DNA of 64,000 bases from positions 381,952 to 445,951 of the forward strand of contig MNCI01021017.1 in the NCBI GenBank assembly GCA_015680685.1. Reading direction: 5' to 3'. The notes under the pieces were generated by a model that was given only the letters and a program-made list of their open reading frames with translations, ran no database searches and had not been told where the DNA came from. This document shows positions 11,340 through 22,930 of the stretch, one piece after another. This stretch comes from Gnetum montanum. Taxonomy: Eukaryota > Streptophyta > Gnetopsida > Gnetales > Gnetaceae. The first letter of the stretch is position 1. Every line of letters begins with the position of its first letter. Both the position numbers and the translations under genes were made by a program.

Positions 11340-11760
11340 GTGCATTCATAGGGAAAGTCAATAGAGGAGATCATCTTGATAGAAAATTATTGTTTTAGAT
11401 TGGAACTAGTTATTTTCTTAGTGAAGAATGGATTCATGTTTTGATTAATGGGGAAGCCCAAGAAAATGTTATTTCTTCTAAGGAAGTTACTAGATTGGGT
11501 TTGGTAAATAATCCTCATCCAAGACCATATAAGGTGCATTGGTTATCTAGAGCTTTTTCCCAAGAGGTGAGGAAACAATGTACTTTGAAATTTAAAATTG
11601 AAAGGCTTTATGAAGTTGTGAGGTGTGATGTGCTTCAAATAGATTATGTTGATGTAATTCTTGGTAGATCTTGGAATTTTGACAATGGTGCTTAGTTTGA
11701 TGGAGCAAGAAATGTGTGGAATGTTGTTAAACCTAATGGAGTCCATGATTTGATTCCTAT
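11340..11760 (+). pseudogene. Aspartic protease pseudogene of the gypsy element
   Basis: Residues read from about 11440 follow the plant gypsy protease pattern: E-N-V-I-S-S-K-E-V-T-R-L-G-L, then H-P-R-P-Y-K-V-H-W-L, then C-D-V-L and V-I-L-G-R-S-W. The protease would process Gag-Pol. The catalytic D-S/T-G is not there: the aligned residues read N-G-E, so the active-site aspartate is lost. The C-terminal I-L-G-R flap-partner motif remains. A stop at 11693-11695 interrupts the domain end. Confidence 0.7.
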
Positions 11761-11929
11761 GATAGCTAAACAAGTGAGGTAGCAAAGCTTACTTAATGCT
11801 TCCTTAATCCTTCTAGAGAGAGGGAATATATTAAGGAACATGATGAAACTAGTTTTGATTTTGTTGTTATGACAATAGTTGCTACTAACCATGATGATGT
11901 GTAGGTTGAACTTCATACAAGTGTGATAG

Positions 11930-12710
11930 GCTTGGTGGAGAAATTCCCCAAGGTATTCAAGGGGAAATTTGATGGACTACCATTGATGAGGAATGTACAA
12001 CATCAGATTGACTTCATTCCTAGTGCTACAATTCCAAAAAAGAGAGCTTACTAGATGGCACACGATTAGAGGGATNTAATTCCAAAAAAGAGAGCTTACT
12101 AGATGGCACACGATTAGAGGGATGAATTGCAAAGGCAAGTAAAGGGGTTACTTGCAAATGGCTTCATGAGGGAATCCATTTTACCTTTTTTAGTTCTAGC
12201 AATGCTAGTGCCAAAGAAGGATAACGATTAATGGAAGATGTGCATTGATTCTAGGGTAGTGAATAGGATAACAATGAGGTACAGGTTTTCTATTCCAAGG
12301 ATGGATGATATCATTGATGTCCTTACCAATGTTAAAATTTTTAGCAAAATTGATTTGAAGAGTGGGCATCATCAAATCAGAATTAGGCCTGGTGATGAGT
12401 GGAAGATAGCTTTCAAAATGCCAAATGGACAGTTTGAGTGGTTAGTGATGCCATTTGGGCTCATGAATGCACCTGCTACATTCATGAGATTGATTCATAA
12501 TATATTTTAGGACTTGATTAGTAAGTGTTCTATAGTCTTTTTTTAATGATATTTTGGTGTATAGATCTAATGAGGAAGAGAACTTGGATCACTTAGGGAT
12601 GGTGTGCCTTAGGTTGAAGAAGGCATAGTTGGTGATCAACGTGAAGTCATTTCTTCAAGAGGGAAATCACATATTTGGGGCATGTGGTTCCTAAAAATTA
12701 GATTTTTATG
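11930..12710 (+). pseudogene. Reverse transcriptase pseudogene of the gypsy element
   Basis: Motifs in order: L-V-E-K-F-P-K-V-F upstream, V-P-K-K-D at about 12210, C-I-D-S-R-V-V-N at 12241, [13 protein letters not shown] at about 12340, [12 protein letters not shown] at about 12440, and the catalytic box at 12545-12550. That box reads N-D-I-L where the family has D-D-I-L, so one catalytic aspartate has changed. It is also out of frame with the upstream part because of a 7-T run at 12538-12544. A stop at 12508-12510 replaces a glutamine position. The domain copies RNA to DNA in the particle; this copy is inactive. Confidence 0.85.
12030..12123 (+). repeat. 46-bp direct duplication flanking a single N
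   Basis: Bases 12030-12075 and 12078-12123 are identical; 'n' at 12076 and one base separate them. Identity is perfect although the element around is strongly diverged. The best explanation is two overlapping contig ends joined without merging, that is, an assembly artefact. Confidence 0.85.
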
Positions 12711-12894
12711 GAAGCTACCAAGGTGAAGGCTATAAGGGATTGGACAACTCCTAAGAATGTTGAGGAGGTAAGATCATTCCTTGATTTAGCAAGTTTTTAT
12801 AAATGGTTCATAAAAATGTTTAGTGGTATTTCATGCCCTATGTTTTCTTTGTTGAAGAAAAATAGGGAATTTAGGTGGGATAATGAAACCTAAG

Positions 12895-13195
12895 TAAGCT
12901 TTGACTTGTTTAAAGCAAATATTACCAATGAAATAGTGCTTGCAATTCCAAATTTTTAGAAGCTTTTTCATGTGGAGGTTGATGCAAGTGGACTTGCCAT
13001 TGGTGGGGTATTTTCACAATAAGGTAGGCCTATTTCTTTCTTTTCTAAAAAGTTGAATGAGTCAAGGAAAAAATATAGCATATATGAGAAGGATTTGTAC
13101 ACTATTCTTCACGAAATCAAGAATTGGAGGCATTACTTTTTTCCCAAATAATTCACCTTGATGATGGACCACAAAGCAATATTATTTAAGAACAT
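12895..13195 (+). pseudogene. RNase H pseudogene, C-terminus deleted
   Basis: Family pattern from about 12965: H-V-E-V-D-A-S-G-L-A-I-G-G-V-F-S-Q, then P-I-S-F-F-S-K-K-L-N, Y-E-K-D-L-Y-T-I, W-R-H-Y-F, then M-D-H-K-A. The first Asp, Glu and second Asp of the catalytic set are visible. The sequence then runs directly from I-L-F-K-N to I-K-L-C-V-P-N, the connection before the integrase zinc finger. The last catalytic region (usually A-D-A-L-S-R) and most of the tether are missing. Stops at 12957-12959, 13020-13022 and 13149-13151 break the frame. Confidence 0.75.
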
Positions 13196-14230
13196 AAAGC
13201 TATGTGTTCCTAATTATGATTTTAGGAACAAGATTTTGTTTGAAAAGCTTTGTAGTGGCATGGCAAACCACATGGGTAAGGATAAAACATTGGAACTTGT
13301 GGGTAGGCACTATTTTTAGCCTAGTATGGCAATTGAGGCTTCAAAATTTATGGAGTGCTTAACATGTTTGAAGCTCAAATGAGGTAAAGGTGTGGGTGGA
13401 CACTATATGTCTTCACCAATTCCCAAAGGTCCATGGGAAAGTGTGTGAATGGACTTTGTGAGTGATATTCAAAACACCAAGAGTAGGAATGATGCAATTT
13501 TTGTTATTGTGGATAGGTTCTCAAAGATGGCACATTTTATTCCATGCAAAGAGATGAGTGATGCCTCCCATGTTGCAAATTTATTTTTCTAGCATGTTGT
13601 GAAGCTACAAGGTATTCCTTTAAATATTGTTAGTGATAGAGACTTCATGTTCACAAGTCATTTTTGGAGGTCCCTTTAGAGGATTTTAGGGACAAAGTTG
13701 AAATTTTCTAGTGCATATCATCCATAATTTGATGGCCAAATGGAGGTGGTGAATAAATCCTCACTAAACATATTGAGATGTTTATGTGATGGACAGCAAA
13801 ATAGGTGGGAAAACTTGTTGTGTCATGCTGAATTTTTGTATAATAATGCTTTTCATGTTGCTATTGGCAAAAAATCCATTTGAGGTGAACTATGGGATTT
13901 GTCCCAAGATGGAAAACACTTTGAAGAGCTTTGATAGTGAAGCTTAACTTAGTGTTGATTTTGTGCAAGAGATGAGGGATCTTCATGCATAAGTAAAATA
14001 AATCTTGAGAAGAAGGATGAAGGGAGAGTCCTTAAGAGGAATGAGGGAAAGTGGAAGCATAATGTTTCTATTGGTGACTTGGTTTGGATGTACTTGAAGA
14101 AGAAGTAGTTGAGAGGTGTTAACTTCTCCAAATTGAAAGCTAAGAAGATTAGGCCTTTCAAAATCAAGGCTAAAATTAATGACAATGATTTTGAGATTGA
14201 TTTACCAAACAATTTTGGTATGTATTTTTT
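13196..14230 (+). pseudogene. Integrase pseudogene with intact DD35E spacing
   Basis: The zinc finger is partly kept (H-M-G-K-D-K-T and C-L-T-C), but its first histidine position reads L. The catalytic core keeps Asp at 13452-13454 (M-D-F), Asp at 13635-13637 (S-D-R-D) and Glu at 13743-13745 (M-E-V-V-N). There are exactly 35 residues between the last two and all three are in one frame, though stops lie between them. The C-terminal G-P-Y/F-type domain runs about 14060-14220 (D-L-V-W-M-Y-L-K and R-P-F-K-I). Integrase joins the DNA copy to the host chromosome; stops at 13590, 13677 and 13725 make this copy dead. Confidence 0.85.
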
Positions 14231-14523
14231 TTTAATGTTTTAGATCTTATGCACTCTCATGGATCAACTAATGATAAGACCATCTAGGAAAGCATCGATG
14301 AGTTGAAGGAGGCTATTGATTAGTCCAAGCATTCAATGAAGAAGAAGACAATCATACTTAAGTAGAGGGAAGCTTATAGCACTTGAGAAGTCAAGAGGCA
14401 TGAATATTTCATCCATTTGGAGGATTAATCCACTGATGATGTTGTATGGATTTATGAGACCAAACTTGTTAAGTGGGGAATCACTTCTACCCCTACTTCC
14501 TTGTTCACATGAGTTCACATTTT

Positions 14524-14541
14524 GAAGGATGGGAAAGCTAG
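14524..14541 (+). other. PPT of the gypsy element
   Basis: gaaggatgggaaagctag lies directly against the 3' LTR start. It is purine-rich except for single pyrimidines and supports the + orientation. Confidence 0.65.
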
Positions 14542-15645
14542 TTTAGGAACATCTCTTTCGATTTCCCTATGGTTATCCTACAAGTTATTTTTGTAGGTTT
14601 TGTGCTTGAAGAATACTTGGATAAGTGTGTCCTATTTTTTTGTGTCGTCTTATGTCAATTTTTGATGAAGATGTTTCTTGGATGTTTTGACCTGTTTGGA
14701 CTTGTTTTTGGCTCATTTTGATGAGTTCAGGGGGTTCTAGGATCTATGGAGACCTATTGGAAGGTATCTAAAGCCTTCCAACATCAAAAAGGCATTTTTA
14801 TTTTTGGCATCTTTAGAAGAGACATCTCAAAAAAAATGATAGATGTCTTCCCTAAAATGTAGATGTCTCCAATCCAAAGAAGACATCGACAAAAATAGTA
14901 GATGTCTTTCTTGAGAGTAGGGCTTTCACAGAAGATGTCTCCTTTAAATGAAATATGTCTCCTAAGAGACATCACCCCTAAAGTGTAGATGTCTCCCAAA
15001 AATAATAGATGTCTCTCTTAAGAAAAAAGCTCTCATTGGAGACATTTACATGAAACAAGAGACATCTATGTTGGTGAAGAAGAAAAGCTCTCACATGGCA
15101 TTTTGATTGGAAAATATCCAAAAGACTCCATATCCATGTGGGAAATAACTATGGAGGAAAAATGAAAGCTTCATAGGATTTTAAATATTTGTAATTATGT
15201 ATGCCTTCATCAATGAAAAGGGATGAGAATTGGTATGCAAAGAGAATTGGGCAAGAGAGATTGGATGAGCACATTGGGTGAATGCAATAGGTGATTACAA
15301 CTCCAAGATTAGCTTGTGATGTGTTAATCTATCTATTCTATTCTATTATATCTCACTTATGAGTTGAGATCTTAGTTCCATGTTATGGGAGAGATTTCTC
15401 TTGGTTGTATCTTACATTGAGAATAACCATTGTGTGATTATAGAGCCTCATGCTCTACAATAACGTTTTAGTGTGATAGGTTTTTGAATGCTTGTGGGTT
15501 GTGTGAACCCTATTGTAATCTCAAATAATTTAATTAAAGATGGCTAGTTTTCTTTTTTCTTTCTAGCAAATAAATTTGTCTTTGCATAATATCTAAATAT
15601 AGTGCGTTGAAGGTTATTAATTGTGGAATGAACTTGCTTCAAGAT
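14542..15645 (+). repeat. 3' LTR of the gypsy element
   Basis: Starts tttaggaacatctc, against tgtaggaacacctc in the 5' copy, and ends near aacttgcttca. It aligns with the 5' LTR across about 1.1 kb, including the AGATGTCTC array at 14815-15070. The terminal TG has changed to TT and the end base is not certain. Flanking five bases do not match those before the 5' LTR. Confidence 0.8.
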
Positions 15646-18055
15646 CTAGATCTATCTAGATAGCTTCAAGATAGAGTCTTCCTCTCTAGTCTAATCTCCT
15701 AGATGTTAGCTATGTAATTGGTTGATCTCTCATGAACTAGTTGCTAGGTATATATTCTTGCAAATGTTTGGTAGCATTAGGCAAAGTAGAGTTTTCATGG
15801 ATAAATCTAAATTAAACGGGATTTTTAATTTTAGCATTATTTTTAAATCTTTTTTAACATGGGTTGATGCCCAACGCTAGTCTAAGGCGAATTATGACTA
15901 AGCCTAAACAATGAAAAAATAAATTATTCAAACAAAGATTACCAAATCAAAGTAGTACCCCATGTGCCAATGACCTATCCAATGCCTAATTCAAAATACT
16001 AAAAATATTTTAAAAATATTAAAATATAAAAAATATAAAAGTATAAAAATACTACCACATGAAAAATGTATTAAAATAATTAAAAATAAAAAATATTAAA
16101 AATAAAAATAAACTTTGGAATATTTAAAAATTAAAATTCCAATAAAAAGAACATAGCTAGGCATAGCTCACATCACACTCAAAAGCTTCCTCAATATAAG
16201 AAGGGATAAATAAGCATAGACATAGGTTAGCAAACAAGACATCAAAGGTTTAAATCACAAACATACCAAGGGGTAAGAGGTATCTAGAACAAGGATGTTA
16301 TATCTTATTCTCATGATAAATATTTATTTGGTTCAAGTACAACTAGAATAGAGGAAGTGGACACATGATTTTAACATTATGAGATTATTTCTTTGGTTAT
16401 TTGATGCTTACATATTTTTACGCTAATATTTTTAAACGTAAGAACCCCTATGCATGGCTATCTAGCTACATGAAATTGGTTCTAAAATTATTAAAATAAG
16501 AAAATATGATTTTTTAGTAGATCTAGTATTTTTCTAGTTAGTTTATTTGAAATTATATCCAATGTTGCCATTCTACGAGTTACTATCTATTACTCATGAA
16601 GTTTTTTGAAGATATGTTGTTATGCAAGTTGTAGGTTATTTACCTCATTTCTTAAATTTTTAAGCCATCTAAATATAGTTTGGAAAGATCAAGGATTAGA
16701 TGCTATTCATGCACATTATCTATCAAACTTATTTTTGTTGATAGAATTTACTAATTCGGGATAGTTTCTAAGGCCCATGATATTGTTGTTTTTAATTATT
16801 TTCATGCTCTATTAATTATTTAAAAGTGTATTCTGTCTTTTCATCCAACATTTTCTAAATTTTGAAAGGTTCCTTATTTTGTTGAATCATTAAAACTTTC
16901 ATTGATTTTTGAAAATCTTGAAAGATATATTATCTCTCAGATTAGGAAAATTAAGCATTTTGAAACCTTATCTATATCTAGTGGTTTTTGTAGAATTTGA
17001 TATATGATTAAAGTGGATCTTAATTCACTTGAATAAGAAATTCTTCTGCATAGTGGAAAAATTGATTATGTGCAAAAAGTAGTTTATTATAATCTTTTAA
17101 CATCATGTCACTATTACTATTGAGAGGATCATCTGTTTGATTCAAGCTCTTTTACATTGTAAAAAATTTATTTAATAATGTTAGCACTAAGCTCCTATAA
17201 ACACTATGAAGATTTCTTCTACAAATGTTATAGATCCTACTAAGGTGTTTTCTTTAAATGGTGCAAATCTTGTAATGATTTCTTATGCTAATGTTTTAGT
17301 AGTTAGTCCACCGTATTCTTTTACTCTTATTTAACAAAATGTATCTTTAAGAAAGGTTTAAGTTAAATTAATTTCAAGAAATTCTTTAATGACTAAGAGG
17401 AAACAAATATTTGTTCCTAAGGTCCCATAGAAACCTATTGTTAATTTAGATGATTTCCAAATGGTTCTTCAAAATAAAAAAAATATCTAGGAAGTCTAAC
17501 TATTGATGATTATATATAAAATCTTAAGAATGGATAGGCATATTCAAGATATTTTAACTACTAATAATTTTTTTACAGTTATTAGTAAAGATATAGAGAT
17601 AATATCTTTTAATAATGTTGATTCTATTAACAAGGTAGGGATCCCCTCCCACTCTATGCAATGTTAATCTTTTCATAGAACATCCAATTTCCAACCCTAG
17701 AGAAAAGGTTTTTCAGGATTGATTGCATGGATGAAAACCTAAATAGACATCCTTAAAACTATTAGATCTTTACTTTTGTTGTTAGGCATTTACTCCAAAT
17801 TTTTATTTTCCTTATTAAGTCATGTAGACTAACTTTTTTCTTTTTTAACTTCTCAAGTGAAATTGGAATTGGTGAAAAGTAATAGTTTGAGAATCTAATG
17901 CTTAGATTAGAATTTATGAAATTCTAATATTTATTTAAGTTAGAATTTATGTAATTTTTGAGTTGTAATGTTCAACTAGTATTTTATACTTTATAATGTG
18001 AACTTTTTACATTTCTTTATTACAAGCTTAAATTTACTTTTCTATTTAATTTTGA
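15646..18055. other. AT-rich region without a recognisable gene
   Basis: About 2.4 kb of sequence. 15990-16130 is almost pure A/T with 'aaaatatt' and 'aaaaataaaa' repeats. 16400-17640 has short + strand frames but none matched a family I could name; a LINE ORF1-type origin was considered without support. No RNA gene seen. Confidence 0.45.
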
Positions 18056-19345
18056 GTATCATAGAACTTAGANAATTTTTATGTGGTTCCCCAACTTGGA
18101 TACATTCACACTCAGAAAGTAGAATCCTTGCAAGCCTATGGAATTTTTTTCTTAAAAATGTGGTTTGAAGGGCATCACAACCTTTACAAAGTTTCAAATC
18201 CTCTAAGGAGAGTTTCATCGCTACACTCTCAACCTCACAAGGTCCTAACAAGCTCAAAAGTGATTTCAATGACACCACATCCTATACAAATTCTTTGCTT
18301 TGCTTTGGAGTGTTTCATCATTACAAAACCACTCAACTCCACAAGGTCCCAACAAGCTGAGCAAGTGGTTTAAAGGATCCTACAACCGTTACAAAATTGA
18401 GCTCTACTTTGAAGTATTTTGATGTTGCAAAAATGATCAATCTTGTAAGATCTCGACAAGCTTAATGATGATGCTTTCTCACAAGAAGCACATCAATCCC
18501 ACAAGGAAAGAAAGAAAGAGAAACAAAACAAAGATAGAATGTAACTAAATTATAGGTCCATGTACTTTGAGGTATACTACAAACAATCAATACAACAACA
18601 CAAATGATATGACAATGAAGTACACATGTATAAAAGACAAAGATAGCTTGATGTAGACAGTTCACATTCACATTTATTCACTTTAAAAATAGTTGTTTTG
18701 ATAGTGATAGTTCATGTACAATTATTGTACAATACCTAATAAACTAAAGTCTTCTTATAGCCTCAAAGTTTCTGAAAATACCTCAGAGTTCATGTAATGG
18801 CTATCTAATGACTATTGTAGATGTCTCCTTCTATATTGGAATGTCTCTTTGATACTGACTTCAGTTATGGGAAGATTTCTTCTCCTAAAAGGAGATGTCT
18901 CTATGGAGATTTCTTCTCTTGAAAGGAGATGCCTCCTATTTTTTGAATACATCTTCTTTGAGTCAACTCCACTTTAGCCAAGACATCTTCTGCTTCTAGC
19001 AAACATACTCTTAACTCTTGGACATTGATTCTTGAGGCTTTCTCTTGTTGATTAGCTTCCTCTCGATCATTGGAGCATCTTCATACTCATTCATGTTCCT
19101 TGAGTCCTTGTAGTTTTCATTATGACATCTTCATACTCATCCATGTTGCCTTGAGTCCTTGTAGTCTTCACTTTGACATCTTCATACTTGTCCATGCTCC
19201 ATTGAGTCCTTGTGATCTCCACTTTGACATCTCTATGTAGATGTCATTTCTTGAGCTCTCCTTCATGCCTTGTAAAGACATCACTTTCCATAATACTCTA
19301 TGTTCTCTATGTTTCTTAAGGTTTTGACATACCAAAAGGCAAACA
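18056..19345 (-). repeat. 3' LTR of the - strand copia-like element
   Basis: The right edge ends ..ggcaaaca, that is TGTTTGCCTTTTGG on the - strand, matching TGTTGACCTTTTG of copy B. It aligns with the repeat at 22931-24239. A single N at 18073 stands where the other LTR has about 50 extra bases, so the N probably hides a small gap. Motifs like gatgtctc are frequent at 18810-18960 and 19220-19275. Confidence 0.7.
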
Positions 19346-19366
19346 ATCTCCTCATTTTTGGTGGTG
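19346..19366 (-). other. PPT of the - strand copia-like element
   Basis: On the - strand the sequence before the LTR start is CACCACCAAAAATGAGGAGAT. The equivalent in copy B is CATCCAAAAGGGGGATAT (62155-62172), preceded in both by a 'caagttttggac'-like block. It is a degraded PPT. Confidence 0.55.
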
Positions 19367-21899
19367 TCCAAAACTTAAGAAAATTGGTTATTAACCTTAA
19401 GAATCCATCAAATCATATATTTTCAATATCACTTAAAACACTACCATCAATCTCATCATAATCATAACACTATAATCATAAATGATTTCCATAATAGCAT
19501 AACCAATTTGATCAATATAGATACCAATATAACCATGTCATAATAATATTAGCCATATATCAACCACATCATATAGATATCTTCCCTTTTTTGAACATCA
19601 TAAAAAAGGAGTGGAGTAGTGTAATAAGATAGATTAAAAGAATTCACAAGAAAAAGTTTGATAGTTATAATGAACACTTGAGAACTTGAGTATTCTAAGA
19701 ATATATAGAAACATCTTGCCAAGGGTGAACAAAAATTACACATTGTTTAGCATCGAGTGTTTAGGGCTAATGATGACAAACCAATTAAGAGCTGCCCCTT
19801 ATCTATTCACAAAGTTCAAGTTGATGAGTGACAATGAAGCCAACCATAACTAAGCAAAGCTTTACAAGTATAAGAAAAATGATAAACAAGAGATTGTATT
19901 ACAAATATTTAGCATTTAGAATGATGCAACATATCGTTTGAACTAATAAACTGTTAGAAACCAATATTTCATGATTCTATATACAACCAAAATTCTACTT
20001 CAGTCATAGCAATTCCAAGGCAAGAGATTTGATACATACTTATTAGATCAAATACTCACAAGAAAGGTTAAAGAAACATAACTTATCATTCTAGATATCT
20101 CAAAAATAGCCAAATAGTTTCTTAAAAAGATATCCATATAGAAATTTGTATATATATCCAAGTCAAATTTAAATAGCAGCAACAAGAAATACATCACAAG
20201 GTAAAATATTCAAAAGCTATCTTAATTAAAATTTAACTCATACTTTTACCTTGGATACTTTACCATACTCTTGAAAGAATAGTCCTCTTCTTACTCATTT
20301 TTAGCTATGGGTTTTAGAGGGTGAAGTTTTGCTGCTTAAGTGTCTTTTGCTAAAAGTCTCAAAAGAGTCCCTCTACACCTATGGCCTATAAGATGATAAT
20401 TGTTGATGAGGTACAGGCTCCCCATGCATACATGCTTATATTTCTTCCTAAACTCATTTGTCATAATGCATATGCTATAGAGGGATTGGTATTCTCACCT
20501 TGAGCCGTTTAGGATTTTCATGCTACATGAAAATTCTACGATCAAGTGTGGAGACTAAGGTCTTCCATTACTAAGTCATTCAGTAATGAAGATGTAAATA
20601 TTTTTAATGTGTATGAAATTTCTTCCTAGATGTTTTCTATTCAAAACACCATGTCAAAGTTTTTCCTTTTTGTTGTTTCTCACTAGCATAGACATCTCTA
20701 GTTCCATGTAGACATCTATTGTGAAATCCCTTCTTTTGGGAGAATCATCTCCTATTTTTGGTAGCCATCTTCTTTGGTCTTGAGACATCTACACTTCAGG
20801 GGATATGCCTCTGGGAAGATGTTTATATTTCTAGGGAGACGTTTATCTTGTAGGTGCCAAATATAAAAAAACTCATTTTGATCTTGTGAGCCTTCAAATG
20901 CTTTCCAAGAAGTTCCCATAGAACCTGGAACATCCTAAACTCACCAAAATAAGTCTAAAACACCCACAAACATGGAAAATCACCTTGAAATAATCAAAAT
21001 AAAATCAACACAAGAAAGAACACATAAACATCACACATTCATTGAGAATTACACAAGGGCTAGGTGATGCTTCCATAAATCTGGAGAGCCATATTAAGAT
21101 CAAGTTTGAAAACTTTTAAAAGTAAAGCCTCCTATTAATAGTACTTTATGATAAAGACAGAAATTAATTCATATGCTTAAGGAATTCATTTTTAAATGTT
21201 TCTTTTCTCAAAAGATACATGAATTAGATTAGAGGTACTACTACAAATACTTCAATTATCATACATCAAAAATCTTCTAAAATCAATTAGACTTTATGAT
21301 TTTAGAGGGAAGCAACAATTCCATATCATATGGAACACAAGAGATATATTTTTAAATAGCAATGGATGTTCAACAAAAAGCTTCTGGTCCATGAATTATA
21401 GTGAAGGGTGTTAAACCACTTGAAACCAATACATTTTAGATAAGAATCCAAAAGATGATTTATCAATAAAAAATTTAGAAGTAGGGCAAGCATTCATTCT
21501 ACCATATAAATAAACTAATCTAGTTTAATCTCATTAAGTTAAGGTATAATGATTATAACTGTACTTACCATTACGTACCTTGCTTGTTGATGGAGATCAA
21601 GATATCTAAAGAGATTGGAACCATGGTTCTTCTTTCAAAGTTCCTCCTTTCATATCAATTTCATTTATTTCTAATGCCTTGCGTCATTTTACAAAATTTT
21701 TGATACTTATTTCACTTCATTATTTTCTCTTGATTCTTCACACCTTTTTGTTCTCTTTACCATTTTGATGTGTCCTTGATTTCTTTTTACCCTACAAGAT
21801 TTCCTTTCTAGATGCATTTGGGTAAGACCAAGGAGTCTTATGATATGACTAGGTGTTCATGTGATAATAGTTTAAATTAAAATTCCATTTCCTATGTCC
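19367..21899 (-). other. Distal internal region without pol
   Basis: This part should hold protease, integrase, RT and RNase H in a Ty1/copia element. On neither strand could I find the integrase HHCC or DDE pattern or an RT YVDD box. Short frames only. The 20620-21015 part is foreign (see next entry). Confidence 0.5.
20620..21015 (-). repeat. Reversed fragment of the gypsy LTR family
   Basis: Read on the - strand this matches the 8961-10076 LTR from its GATGTTTTGA..CATTTTT part. Shared landmarks are a '..cattttgatgagt..' block, 'ttccaaaagt'-type sequence near 20905 and the gagacatc/gatgtctc motifs at 20690-20850. Both ends of the LTR are missing. It is either a truncated solo LTR or a gene-conversion relic inside the copia-like element. 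Confidence 0.5.
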
Positions 21900-22873
21900 A
21901 AATGTATATCAATAACAACATCTTACCTTCCTACAATGGTTGAAATGATCATACCTTGGAGTTGCTCTTGGTTGAAATGTAGTGCCTATTGATTGTTCAT
22001 TCTTTGAAGAAGTATTTTGTTGAGATGAAGCTAATGTAGATGCCTATTCTTGAGTACAACATTCTAGCCTAATCTTATCATGTGGACTTCTTCCTTTTCT
22101 AAGAACCATCCTTAGGGATTATTTCCCTTTAACAAGCCTCTCATTTACAAGTTTTACATTTGTAAGCTCTTCCTTCATCTACTCACAAGACTTGGTTAGT
22201 TCTTTATTCTTAGCCTAAGGTCTAAGATTTCTTTTTTGAGGTCTAAAATCTTTGAATTTAATGAAGAAATATCTTGGTTCTTAGTTTTTATTTGCTTAGT
22301 TAACTTTATACATAGACTTTGAAAAGATAGAAGCTCCTTACACAATAGGTCATACCTCTCCTCCTCATTTTCAAATTCATCATTTGAGGTGCTAGTATCA
22401 TCATATGTGAGGGCCATACAAATGAGGTGAAAGTCCTTTGTAGTATTATCTACCTCTTCCTCACTTTTTTCTCATCATCCCAATTGGTGTAGATAATTTT
22501 TGTTGTCTTATCTTCTTGAGCTGATTCCTCTTTGTCATCCCAACTTGTATGGATATTACTTCTTCTCCTTTCTTAACTATACTCTTTTTCTTGAAACCTA
22601 TAAGCATTTGAGAATTTGGAGGCCATATGGCCTCTTCCATAACATATATATCATTCCATAGAAAAAGTATCAAAATTTAAAAGTTTAGATTGCTTACCTC
22701 TACTCTCTCCTTTACTACTCAAAATGCTACTGATGAGTTGAGTGCATCCATCCAAGATGAATACAAAAACTATGAACCTCATGTGCTTAAAATAATTTTT
22801 TCATTTGAGTCTTCTAGCATGTAAAGGTGATCCCATTGAACATTGATGACTTGATGTATGATCCTCCTTCCAT
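21900..22873 (-). pseudogene. copia-type gag with coiled coil, pseudogene
   Basis: Start at 22873 reads M-E-G-G-S-Y-I-K-S-S-M-F-N-G-I, matching copy A (M-E-E-T-L-Y-I-K-P-S-M-F-D-G-I at 30215) and copy B (56968). Most of the UBN2-type gag domain is missing. The degraded zinc knuckle is at about 22650-22610 (C-Y-G-R-G-H-M-A-S-K-F), with its first Cys now a stop and its last Cys a Phe. A coiled coil follows at 22417-22196, rich in K, L, E and S (I-S-S-L-N-S-K-I-L-D-L-K-K-E). Copia Gag packages the RNA in particles. Several frames are involved, so it is not functional. Confidence 0.6.
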
Positions 22874-22905
22874 TGTTCACTCTTGAGCTGTTACACTCAA
22901 AACTG

Positions 22906-22927
22906 GGAATACTGGGCTTCCAAACCA
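22906..22927 (-). other. PBS of the - strand copia-like element
   Basis: On the - strand TGGTTTGGAAGCCCAGTATTCC follows the LTR by three bases. It aligns with the degraded initiator-tRNA-Met-type PBS of copy B (TGATACTAGAGCCAAGTGCT). Confidence 0.5.
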
Positions 22928-22930
22928 CTT

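Larger units (their letters stand above)
8961..15645 (+). mobile_element. Ty3/gypsy LTR retrotransposon, full structure, degraded
   Basis: This is the most complete element in the window, about 6.7 kb: 5' LTR, PBS, gag, protease, reverse transcriptase, RNase H, integrase, PPT, 3' LTR. The order RT-RNase H-integrase identifies Ty3/gypsy (Metaviridae) rather than Ty1/copia. No chromodomain was seen after the integrase C-terminal domain. The two LTRs differ at many positions, so the insertion is old. Every coding part carries stops and shifts, so it cannot be autonomous now. No target-site duplication is evident. The lineage within gypsy is not assigned. Confidence 0.85.

Noticed and set aside
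14060-14520. A chromodomain after the gypsy integrase
   Set aside because: After the integrase C-terminal region the translation shows no aromatic-cage pattern and is broken by stops.
8956-15650. Target-site duplication of the gypsy element
   Set aside because: Five bases before the 5' LTR (tttgg) do not match those after the 3' LTR; either mutated or the 3' edge is slightly off.
16400-17640. LINE ORF1 or copia gag on the + strand
   Set aside because: Short frames such as one ending F-T-N-S-G looked protein-like, but no family motif could be aligned.
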